Positions 34,951 through 40,910 of a DNA stretch of 40,910 nt are shown piece by piece; positions within the stretch are counted from its first letter, which is position 1, and every line of letters begins with the position of its first letter. The stretch comes from JBKHAJ01 sp964641125 (GTDB lineage: Bacteria; Spirochaetota; Spirochaetia; SPDA01; CAZSGZ01): the NCBI GenBank assembly GCA_964641125.1, contig CAZXMO010000026.1, forward strand, positions 1 to 40,910, in the 5' to 3' direction. The notes below the pieces were generated by a model. The model was not told where the DNA came from and did not search any database. It worked only from the letters and a program-made list of their open reading frames with translations. Made by a program: the position numbers and the translations under genes.

Positions 34951-35643
34951 ATGCTTGACACACACGAACTATCGAAAAAACAGCAGATTCTCAACGCCCT
35001 TTCGAATTTTCTTACAAAGTACAGGACCGTTTTCATCATTCTACTCGTAATCATAATCGTCGGCCTCATCGCCTTTGCCGTTACCCGGGAAGTCATCATC
35101 AGGCGCGCGGAGGCCTCCGCGGTGATAGTCGAAGACCTTCAGAGGGATTACCAAGACTGGCTTACCGCCGTGGATGACGAGGTAAAACCGAACCTCGAGG
35201 AGTCGTGCAGGGACCAGGTCCAGGATATCTTGAACCGGTATCCGAGGACTTACGCGGCCCAGCGGGCTTTCCTGGTCTTAGGCGGAATGGAATTCGAGCT
35301 GGAAAACTGGACCGAAGCGGAAAAGAGCTTCAAGAGTCTGTACGACCGTTTTCCCGAAAGCTATCTGGGCGCGGTCGCCTTGTGGAATCTCTCGGTGGTA
35401 TACGAACGGTCCGAAGCTCCCGAAGAGGCTTTGGAAAGCCTGGAAACCCTCGAGAGTGAGTACCGGGACACCTATCCGGATATGCCCCACGTTCTCTTTA
35501 ATCTAGGGCGTATCGAGGAATCCCTCGGGAACATCGAAGGCGCTCGGGAGCGGTACAACGACATGGTCGATAATTTTCCGCGAAGTAATTGGACAAAACT
35601 CGCTCGAGACCGTATAATTCTCCTCGATCTCCAAGGGGAGTAG
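34951..35643 (+). CDS. Membrane-anchored TPR protein (YfgM/AncA-like)
   Basis: 230 residues. A short cytoplasmic N-terminus precedes one transmembrane helix (about 26-48, TVFIILLVIIIVGLIAFAVT). The rest should be periplasmic and contains TPR-like repeats (YAAQRAFLVLGGMEFELENW, VALWNLSVVYERSEAPEEAL, HVLFNLGRIEESLGNIEGAR; about 95-215). This matches the layout of YfgM, which contacts the Sec translocon, but the similarity is by architecture only. GAGG precedes ATG 34951. It lies between the sigma54 activator and the adenylate cyclase, 11 bases before the latter. Confidence 0.75.
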   Translation: MLDTHELSKKQQILNALSNFLTKYRTVFIILLVIIIVGLIAFAVTREVIIRRAEASAVIVEDLQRDYQDWLTAVDDEVKPNLEESCRDQVQDILNRYPRTYAAQRAFLVLGGMEFELENWTEAEKSFKSLYDRFPESYLGAVALWNLSVVYERSEAPEEALESLETLESEYRDTYPDMPHVLFNLGRIEESLGNIEGARERYNDMVDNFPRSNWTKLARDRIILLDLQGE

Positions 35644-35654
35644 AGGAGGATTAG

Positions 35655-38075
35655 ATGGGGAAGAAAAAGGCGAAAATTCTCGAAACCAGGTATTTCGGAC
35701 TGTTTATCGGCCTTTTCATCGCCGCTGTCTTTTTTCTCCTCTTCTGGACGGCGGAATTTCCCCTTTTAAAGACCCTCGAGCTCAAGATGCTCGATGTCCA
35801 CTTCAACTTCAAGAACGTCTTTACCCGTACGAGCATTCAAGAAGGGGTAAGCCTGGAGTCCCGTAATCCCGATATTAGCCGGGATCTTTTGATTATCGGA
35901 ATCGATTTCAAGAGCTTAGGCGATTTTGGGAAGTGGCCCTTTCCCCGCTATCGTCACGCCGATCTCATGAACTCCTTCGCCCGTATCCAGAACCAGACGG
36001 AGCGGGAACGGGCCCTCTTCCTCGACGTCTTCTTCATCGAGCCCGACGACAAGGCATATAACGATGTCCTCCTGGTCAACGCAATAGAGAACAACGAGAG
36101 GGTGTTCTTGGAGACCGTATTAGACGAGGTTCCCCCCGCGTCAGATATTGCCGAGGACTATTTTACCCGTCAGGACATTCTCTACGAAAATTACGGTGAG
36201 ATACGAAATATATCCGGCGACTGGCGGGAAATGGAATATTTCCTCGGCCTCCAGCCGCCGCTGCAGCCCTACGCCCGGGCGACCTACGGGTACGGCCACG
36301 CCAACTTTCAGAGGGATATCGACAAGATCTACCGCCGGCAGGCACTGGTCGCCAAGTCATCGGTCCTTATAGATCTCTACCGGTTGGATAACCTCTCCGT
36401 CGGAACACCGGTCGATCCGGATAATTTCGAGCGTTTGGCATGGTTCGATAAGGAACAGCGCCTTCACAACGTTCCCTATCCCCTGACGGAAGAGTCCCTT
36501 GCCCAGCTGCGCCGGGAGATGGAAGCGAAAGCGCCTGTAAAGACAGTGGATACCAACGACGATGGACAGCCCGATGACGCCTATTACCTTATTAGGAAGT
36601 ACCGTGATCACTTTGTTCCGGCAATAACCCTCTCCTTGGCCTTGGAATATTTCAACAAGGATCTCGACGATATCGATGTAGTACTCGGTGAGCATATTCT
36701 TATTCCCGATCCCGAGGTTTTCGATGTCGAGCTCCAGGAGTGGGTGCCCTATGAGCGTACGGTCCGGAAAGCCCGCTACGACGGCGAGGGAAATCTGACC
36801 CGCCCCGAACTGACCGAGAGGGTAGAGGATATTCGAATCCCCATCGATTCGAACGGAAGAATGCTCATCAACTACATGGGGCCGCCCTCCTTCGCATCCC
36901 CCGGCGCTCCGCAGACCTTTCCGGTCCGCTCTTTCTCCGGATACGCCTCACGCGTACCCGGTCCCGACCCGGAATCGTGGCCCCGGACCAAGGCCGTGGG
37001 GAATACCATCCTTATGGTCGGTCCCTTTGCCCGGGGAATGGCCGCGGATCAAAAGCCGACCCCCTACGGGTTGATGTACGGTGTCGAGATTCATACCAAC
37101 AGTCTCAACACCCTCCTCATGGGAAACTTCCTCCGAAACGCTTCTATCTGGATAGACGGACTCATACTCTTAGGGCTTGTCATGCTCACCGCCTTCATGA
37201 CGTCCCGTTTGTCCACGATCTGGTCCCTCATAGCTTCGGTAATGCTTATCTTCGTCTTCTTTATAGGTGTTACCCTAATTTTCGACGAGAGTTCCTACAT
37301 TCTCAATTTTTCGACCCCGGCAATCGCCGTCTTTTTCGGATTCTTGAGCGTCGTGGTGTACCGCATCATGACCGAGGAGCGGGACAAAGCTCGTATCCGT
37401 GATATGTTCGGGAAATACGTGAGCCCCAAGGTCGTCGATCAGATCCTCGAAAATCCTCCCGAGCTCGGAGGAACCGACAAGAATATTACCGTGTGTTTCT
37501 CCGACATCAGGGGATTCACGACCCTTTCCGAAAGCATGACCCCCCAGGAGCTGGTGGGTCACCTCAATCTCTATCTGACGGCAATGACCGACATCATCCT
37601 AGACTACGAAGGAACCCTGGACAAATACGTGGGAGACGAAATTATGTGGTTCTTCGGCGCCCCGGTTCCTCAGGAGGACCACGCCCTGCGTGCGTGTAAA
37701 TGCGTTTTGAAACAGATGCAGAAGCTGAATGAGCTCAATGAAGGATGGTCCGACGAAAGAAAGATAAACATCGGAATCGGAGTGAATTCCGGGATTATGA
37801 CCGTCGGGAACATGGGGTCCTTAGGCCGGATGAACTATACCGTTACCGGAGACAACGTAAACCTCGGAGCACGTCTCGAGGGGACTAACAAGCAGTACGG
37901 GACAAATGTTATCATCAGCGAATTTACCTACGGCCTCGTCAAAAACAAGGTCATAGTCCGGGAGCTCGATAATATCCGGGTCAAGGGTAAGAACAAGCCC
38001 GTTCTTATCTATGAGCTTATCGACGTTCCGGAAGGAATCGATCCGCCGGCTAAACCCGATGAGAAACAAGGGTAG
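35655..38075 (+). CDS. CHASE2-domain class III adenylate cyclase
   Basis: 806 residues. One N-terminal transmembrane helix (about 13-33) leads to a large extracytoplasmic CHASE2 sensor (about 40-490, with LLIIGIDFKSLGDFGKWPFP and RMLINYMGPPS). Three further helices follow (about 495-575), then a class III cyclase domain. Its metal aspartates are D617 in FSDIRGFTT and D661 in VGDEIMW. Adenine-type substrate residues are K657 and D733, and the transition-state pair is N736 and R740 in GDNVNLGARLEG. All catalytic residues are present, so cAMP production is expected. GGAGG precedes ATG 35655. The ligand of the sensor is unknown. Confidence 0.93.
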   Translation: MGKKKAKILETRYFGLFIGLFIAAVFFLLFWTAEFPLLKTLELKMLDVHFNFKNVFTRTSIQEGVSLESRNPDISRDLLIIGIDFKSLGDFGKWPFPRYRHADLMNSFARIQNQTERERALFLDVFFIEPDDKAYNDVLLVNAIENNERVFLETVLDEVPPASDIAEDYFTRQDILYENYGEIRNISGDWREMEYFLGLQPPLQPYARATYGYGHANFQRDIDKIYRRQALVAKSSVLIDLYRLDNLSVGTPVDPDNFERLAWFDKEQRLHNVPYPLTEESLAQLRREMEAKAPVKTVDTNDDGQPDDAYYLIRKYRDHFVPAITLSLALEYFNKDLDDIDVVLGEHILIPDPEVFDVELQEWVPYERTVRKARYDGEGNLTRPELTERVEDIRIPIDSNGRMLINYMGPPSFASPGAPQTFPVRSFSGYASRVPGPDPESWPRTKAVGNTILMVGPFARGMAADQKPTPYGLMYGVEIHTNSLNTLLMGNFLRNASIWIDGLILLGLVMLTAFMTSRLSTIWSLIASVMLIFVFFIGVTLIFDESSYILNFSTPAIAVFFGFLSVVVYRIMTEERDKARIRDMFGKYVSPKVVDQILENPPELGGTDKNITVCFSDIRGFTTLSESMTPQELVGHLNLYLTAMTDIILDYEGTLDKYVGDEIMWFFGAPVPQEDHALRACKCVLKQMQKLNELNEGWSDERKINIGIGVNSGIMTVGNMGSLGRMNYTVTGDNVNLGARLEGTNKQYGTNVIISEFTYGLVKNKVIVRELDNIRVKGKNKPVLIYELIDVPEGIDPPAKPDEKQG

Positions 38076-38775
38076 GGGGTCTCGAACCCCGGGACCGGTC
38101 CGTGCGACCGCGCTCGCCGCGGCGCTCCTTCTAGCTTCCGCTTTCATCCTCGCCCCCGGCTGCGGGATCCAGTCGTTCCCGTATCTGGCCCCCGTAAAAG
38201 ACGAGGACATAGACGAGCCGTTCGATGCAAACGAACCCTTTAAATTCTTTAACAATACCGACAACGATCCTACTTACTTCTACGGCTACGAGATATACTA
38301 CAAGTTTTATTCCACTGCCGACGGCTCCGTTTTCGAGACCGAAGAGCAGACCCTTATAGACGGAGCGTCCTTATCACAAGCGACGAGCACCTTAGGCTTC
38401 CGCCGTCTCGTCGAGAATGGCGATGCGGTTACAAAACCCCTTATCTATGTCGAGCCGGTCAACAGAAACTCGCGCTTTCAAAACGCCATCGACTTCTCAC
38501 AGGTATCGGACGGCTCTTTCCCGTCTATTTCCTACAATGCCGAAAGCTTCCAAGCCGCCCGCTACGTAGAGGGCCCGGGGGGCATAATCGGGTATTATTC
38601 CTTTTCTCCCGACGAGCTCACGGAAATCTACGATGATATAACCTCAGATATGCTCACCGGATCCGATATACGCCTGGCCCTGATCGTCTTTACCTACGGA
38701 AAGGAGAATATATATCAGGACCTGTACAGTCTCGAGGCGGCATATCTCGGTTCCGTAATACTTGGGACACCGTAA
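38059..38775 (+). CDS. Probable lipoprotein of unknown function
   Basis: 238 residues from ATG 38059, which overlaps the end of the cyclase gene in another frame; an in-frame reading from 38011 would lie deeper inside that gene. The N-terminus is basic (RNKGRGSRTPGPVRA), followed by a hydrophobic stretch ending ILAPGC, a relaxed lipobox of the kind used by spirochaetes. The body is rich in Asp, Tyr, Phe and Ser (for example NTDNDPTYFYGYEIYYKFYS), with no family that I recognise. Overlap with the cyclase suggests coupled translation and perhaps a role near the CHASE2 sensor, which is inference. Confidence 0.65.
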   Translation: MRNKGRGSRTPGPVRATALAAALLLASAFILAPGCGIQSFPYLAPVKDEDIDEPFDANEPFKFFNNTDNDPTYFYGYEIYYKFYSTADGSVFETEEQTLIDGASLSQATSTLGFRRLVENGDAVTKPLIYVEPVNRNSRFQNAIDFSQVSDGSFPSISYNAESFQAARYVEGPGGIIGYYSFSPDELTEIYDDITSDMLTGSDIRLALIVFTYGKENIYQDLYSLEAAYLGSVILGTP

Positions 38776-38793
38776 GCTGTTTCATCGTCTTTC

Positions 38794-38822
38794 TTGAGAT
38801 ATTTTACGCAATTTGATATAAC
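38794..38822 (+). promoter_or_regulatory. Predicted promoter of the small membrane protein gene
   Basis: TTGAGA (38794-38799), a 17-base spacer ending in TGA, and TATAAC (38817-38822). Transcription should start near 38829, about 25 bases before GTG 38854. Confidence 0.65.
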
Positions 38823-38853
38823 TCTACGTACACAAAGGTACAGGAGGGGAACC

Positions 38854-39135
38854 GTGTTCAACTATTTTTTCAACATCGGACTGACGTACTTCGTTATCGG
38901 GTTCGCCGTTGCTATTTTCTTCTACTTCGTACTCAAGAAACCGATCTTCGGTAAGTTCTGGGGTACCCTCATCGTCGCCCTGGTCGGAGCCTTCCTCGGC
39001 GGGGTTATCGAGTTTTTCTTCGCCGACATTATCGAAAAGCTCGCTAATCTGAATAATTCGGTAAATATATTTCCCCCGATTATTACGTCTTTTGTCCTTA
39101 TCTGGCTGTTCTCGACGGTGAGCGACAAGAAATAG
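38854..39135 (+). CDS. Small three-helix membrane protein
   Basis: 93 residues from GTG 38854, preceded by GGAGGGG at good spacing; longer in-frame readings cover the promoter. It has three hydrophobic segments (about 6-27, 35-55, 71-88). The middle one, GTLIVALVGAFLGGVIEFFF, recalls the glycine-rich helices of the GlsB/YeaQ/YmgE small membrane protein family, but the similarity is weak. The C-terminus SDKK is basic. It has its own promoter and no clear functional partner. Two bases after its stop, a large inverted-repeat structure begins. Confidence 0.65.
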   Translation: MFNYFFNIGLTYFVIGFAVAIFFYFVLKKPIFGKFWGTLIVALVGAFLGGVIEFFFADIIEKLANLNNSVNIFPPIITSFVLIWLFSTVSDKK

Positions 39136-39136
39136 T

Positions 39137-39311
39137 AGGTAGAGTACCGAAGATTGCTAGAAACGAGCCGGCCGTACATCGAGGGGTGGGCAAACACAGT
39201 CGAGGCTGTTCACACGCCTCTACGGGGTTTCTCGTGGATCTGAGGGGATATTTTTGAGCATTATGATCGGGACAGGCATAAAAAAATCTAGCAATCTTCC
39301 CGACACTACCC
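39137..39311 (+). repeat. Inverted-repeat structure filling a convergent intergenic gap
   Basis: A perfect 13-bp inverted repeat, GAAGATTGCTAGA at 39149-39161 and its complement at 39287-39299, extends outward imperfectly to 39137 and 39311 (20 of 25 positions match). The enclosed 125 bases contain shorter nested pairings (ACGAG/CTCGT, ACAG/CTGT) and an A7 run before the right arm. It starts just after the stop of the membrane protein gene and its right arm contains the stop of the minus-strand coiled-coil gene. It could be a structured RNA or an old MITE. No target duplication is seen. Confidence 0.5.
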
Positions 39312-39578
39312 AAACATCCCCAGCTCACGTTCCATCTGCGCGCGCAGAGAATCGATAAACTCTCTGAGCTTCGCATTTTCCTCTCTCAGGTGCTTGATCT
39401 CGGCGAGCATCCATTCCACATCCTCCCGGGCATCCTCGAGATCAAATTTGTATTCGTTCTTCGGATTGAATTTGAACCAGAAGAGCTGAGAGCCGTTGCG
39501 CTTCTTCCGGGCGAAGTATTTCTCTATTCTATCTATTCTGTCATCGATACCGCTTTCGCTTTTATTTTCATCGGGCAT
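39306..39578 (-). CDS. Small coiled-coil protein
   Basis: 90 residues from the ATG at 39578 (a GTG five codons upstream at 39593 is possible but lies within the predicted promoter). The sequence is strongly charged and helical: DDRIDRIEKYFARKKRNG near the start, then a likely coiled coil (EDVEWMLAEIKHLREENAKL, about 52-85). No signal peptide or membrane helix. I do not recognise a family. The predicted promoter directly abuts the start codon, so the mRNA may be leaderless. Its stop lies inside the inverted-repeat structure. Confidence 0.55.
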   Translation of the reverse strand: MPDENKSESGIDDRIDRIEKYFARKKRNGSQLFWFKFNPKNEYKFDLEDAREDVEWMLAEIKHLREENAKLREFIDSLRAQMERELGMFG

Positions 39579-39583
39579 ACCGT

Positions 39584-39612
39584 ATAATATCACCCGAAAG
39601 GGGATAATCCAA
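39584..39612 (-). promoter_or_regulatory. Predicted promoter giving a leaderless mRNA
   Basis: On the minus strand, TTGGAT (39607-39612), a 17-base spacer ending in TGA, and TATTAT (39584-39589). Only five bases separate the -10 from the ATG at 39578, so transcription should begin at or next to the A of the start codon. Confidence 0.6.
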
Positions 39613-39695
39613 CAGCTTTTGATTCTTTCGCGGCCACAGCTCTCTCCCTTTTCCGTCTACGTAACTTCCGATAATATATATTCTGTCTACTACTA

Positions 39696-39722
39696 TTGAC
39701 ATTTCTCGTTTCACGACATAAT
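39696..39722 (+). promoter_or_regulatory. Possible distal promoter upstream of mazG
   Basis: A perfect -35 TTGACA (39696-39701) and CATAAT (39717-39722, five of six matches) are separated by 15 bases, which is short for sigma70. It would read toward mazG from about 39729, ahead of the better-spaced promoter at 39764. Confidence 0.35.
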
Positions 39723-39763
39723 GCGGTGTTTCACGCCAGTTCTTAACGAATATGCGTTCATGC

Positions 39764-39792
39764 TTGTACACTCCCCGGCGGCCTGATATGAT
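39764..39792 (+). promoter_or_regulatory. Predicted mazG promoter
   Basis: TTGTAC (39764-39769), a 17-base spacer ending in TGA, and TATGAT (39787-39792). Transcription should begin near 39799, about 26 bases before ATG 39825. Confidence 0.6.
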
Positions 39793-39824
39793 TGTCGCGA
39801 AATCTACCTACGAGGATATACAAG

Positions 39825-40631
39825 ATGGGAAATAAGAAGGATGCGATTGACGGTTTCAAAAGGCTCTACAAGATCATCAAACGGCTTCGGGGAAAAAAGG
39901 GGTGCGCCTGGGACAGGAAACAAACGGTTGAATCCCTCTCCCCCTCTCTCATAGAAGAGGTGTTCGAATATATCGACACGGTACAGGAAAAAGACTTTAT
40001 CCATATGCGCGAAGAAATCGGCGATATTTTTCTTCTCGTCACCATGCTCGCCTTTATCAATCAGCAGAACAAAAAATTCACCGTCGCCGACAGCCTCAAC
40101 GAGATATGCGAAAAGCTCATACGGCGTCATCCTCACGTATTTACCCGGCAAAGGCTCGACGATCCCGACAAGATAATCCACCAATGGAACGAGATAAAGA
40201 AGCACACCGAGGGAAGGAATGCTCACCCATCGGCCCTCGATTCGGTTCCCAGGACTATTCCGCCCCTCGAGAGATCTCTTCAGATTCAGAAAAAAGCCGC
40301 CGCCGAGGGATTCGATTGGCAGGATGTCGCCGGTGTATTTGAAAAATTCGAGGAGGAGCTCGATGAGCTTCGTTCAGCGGCGGATGAATCTTCAGCATCG
40401 GGAGACAAGGGGGTCCTGGAGGATGAGATCGGTGATATGTTTTTCACACTGGTCAATCTATCACGCTACTTCGGTATCGACCCTTCCGCGGCTCTTCACC
40501 GGTGTAACCGGAAGTTTGTCCGGCGCTATAAATATATCGAGGAAACTCTCAAGAAAGAAAATTCCTCGGTTTCCTCGACGCACATAGACAAGCTCGAATC
40601 TATCTGGCAGGAGTCTAAGAGGCACAACTGA
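39825..40631 (+). CDS. mazG: Nucleoside triphosphate pyrophosphohydrolase MazG
   Basis: 268 residues from ATG 39825; an in-frame reading from 39792 overlaps the -10 box. Two MazG modules are present. The first has GCAWDRKQTVESLSPSLIEE and the metal-binding acidic set EEVFEYID plus REEIGDIFLLV (about 33-85). The second has LEDEIGDMFFTLVNLSRYFG and RCNRKFVRRYKYIEE (about 205-250). MazG hydrolyses NTPs and dNTPs to monophosphates, helping remove aberrant nucleotides and, in E. coli, lowering ppGpp. No MazEF toxin pair is adjacent. The gene has its own promoter or promoters and faces the interrupted minus-strand gene. Confidence 0.94.
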   Translation: MGNKKDAIDGFKRLYKIIKRLRGKKGCAWDRKQTVESLSPSLIEEVFEYIDTVQEKDFIHMREEIGDIFLLVTMLAFINQQNKKFTVADSLNEICEKLIRRHPHVFTRQRLDDPDKIIHQWNEIKKHTEGRNAHPSALDSVPRTIPPLERSLQIQKKAAAEGFDWQDVAGVFEKFEEELDELRSAADESSASGDKGVLEDEIGDMFFTLVNLSRYFGIDPSAALHRCNRKFVRRYKYIEETLKKENSSVSSTHIDKLESIWQESKRHN

Positions 40632-40690
40632 GCTGAAATTCCGGTGGTACCGACACGCCTATTCCTCACTGTCGCGGAAGATGTAGAGAC

Positions 40691-40710
40691 TGCCCCCGAT
40701 CGTGGGGATA
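40691..40710 (+). repeat. Left terminal inverted repeat of the MITE
   Basis: TGCCCCCGATCGTGGGGATA, the exact reverse complement of 40815-40834. The core CCCCGATCGTGGGG is itself a palindrome with one mismatch around CGATCG, so each end could also form its own small hairpin or be a transposase site. Confidence 0.85.
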
Positions 40711-40776
40711 GAATTGGTCTAAAACACATGTGCACAAGGTATTAGCTGAACGTGACTTTATTAAAACAGTGTAGGC

Positions 40777-40910
40777 TTAGTAATTCAAGCTATCACGGCC
40801 AATTGGAGTATTTTTATCCCCACGATCGGGGGCACTCCTGAAGATGTAGGAGCTCAGATAGCCGGCAACCTGTCCCGAAGAGGCGGATTCGCTTCCTTCG
40901 TAGCGGGCAA
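40777..40910 (-). CDS. C-terminal part of an unknown protein, end altered by the MITE
   Basis: The gene enters from the right edge. Its visible frame reads ARYEGSESASSGQVAGYL then SSYIF up to the target duplication, continues through the element for 20 residues (RSAPDRGDKNTPIGRDSLNY), and stops with TAA at 40777-40779. Joining across the duplication without the element gives SSYIFRDSEE and a TAG at 40659-40661. The present product therefore ends in element-encoded residues in place of the original RDSEE. Too little is visible to name the family. Whether the altered tail affects function is unknown. Confidence 0.55.
   Translation of the reverse strand, partial: ARYEGSESASSGQVAGYLSSYIFRSAPDRGDKNTPIGRDSLNY
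40815..40834 (-). repeat. Right terminal inverted repeat of the MITE
   Basis: Exact reverse complement of the left repeat at 40691-40710. On the minus strand it is read as codons of the interrupted gene, adding residues such as SAPDRGDK to its C-terminus. Confidence 0.85.

Larger units (their letters stand above)
40687..40839. mobile_element. MITE-like element with terminal inverted repeats
   Basis: About 153 bp bounded by a 10-bp direct repeat GAAGATGTAG (40677-40686 and 40840-40849). Perfect 20-bp inverted repeats lie at 40691-40710 and 40815-40834; the outermost bases (AGAC and, on the other strand, AGGAG) extend the match imperfectly. The interior is AT-rich, with subterminal AATTGG/CCAATT and a CACATGTG palindrome, and has no gene. 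Size, inverted ends and target duplication fit a non-autonomous transposable element. It lies in the 3' end of a minus-strand gene. The transposase family was not identified. Confidence 0.75.

Noticed and set aside
39149..39299. 6S RNA, tmRNA, SRP RNA or a retron RNA in the inverted-repeat region
   Set aside because: No conserved sequence of these RNAs could be recognised and no reverse transcriptase gene is near; the structure is reported without a name.
39568..39771. A 67-codon minus-strand frame starting with GTG, overlapping the start of the coiled-coil gene
   Set aside because: It covers predicted promoters on both strands, its ribosome site sits too close to the GTG, and its codon use is unlike neighbours. 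It might be real but I cannot support it.
40691..40834. CRISPR repeats or an intrinsic terminator
   Set aside because: There are only two copies in opposite orientation, 104 bases apart, flanked by a direct repeat; this fits a transposable element and not an array or a terminator.

Overview
This is a compact, gene-dense chromosomal segment (about 55-58% G+C by eye) from a spirochaete, most likely a free-living relative of Treponema/Sediminispirochaeta. The phylum call is inference. It rests on the large GreA with a helical-repeat N-terminal extension, a cytidylate kinase-S1 fusion, many TPR/HEAT envelope proteins of unknown function, a CHASE2 adenylate cyclase, and a rimP-nusA-infB-rbfA-truB-ribF-rpsO-pnp block like that of treponemes. 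No rRNA, tRNA or CRISPR was seen, and no stretch over about 300 bases lacks a gene.

Layout. (1) 1-1058: the end of mutS and a ComF-type phosphoribosyltransferase. (2) 1051-18096, plus strand: a very long run of tightly packed, often overlapping genes. It starts at a good promoter and a leader hairpin/U-tract that looks like an attenuator. First come translation and RNA genes (rimP, nusA, infB, rbfA, truB, ribF, rpsO, pnp), then an M16 peptidase and dut, then envelope genes (lptF, lptG), tgt, murJ and a secreted HEAT-repeat protein. (3) 18093-23258, minus strand: a TPR protein, the GreA fusion and a membrane VWA protein, driven by a near-consensus promoter and meeting the plus operon tail to tail with a 4-base overlap. 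(4) 23363-27703, plus: rpe, three envelope-type proteins (two TPR, one unknown) and dtd. (5) 27797-33406, plus: recA, scpA, scpB, rluB-type pseudouridine synthase and cmk-rpsA, a chromosome maintenance and translation block. (6) 33425-38775, plus: a GAF-sigma54 activator, a membrane TPR protein, a CHASE2 adenylate cyclase and a lipoprotein. (7) 38776-40910: looser, AT-richer DNA with small genes, single-gene promoters, mazG, and two inverted-repeat structures.

Most notable points. A 153-bp MITE-like element near the right edge has 20-bp perfect terminal inverted repeats and a 10-bp target duplication. Removing it restores a different C-terminus to the minus-strand gene it interrupts. The rimP-nusA leader has a promoter inside the comF stop codon followed by a terminator-like hairpin, the arrangement expected for NusA autoregulation. 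The cmk-rpsA fusion junction holds an A7 run; one extra A would end Cmk at three tandem stops just before an in-frame rpsA ATG. Several predicted promoters share a TGA-extended -10, and two of them place the start of transcription at or next to the ATG (leaderless).

All promoter, terminator and MITE calls come from reading by eye. No database search or folding program was run.
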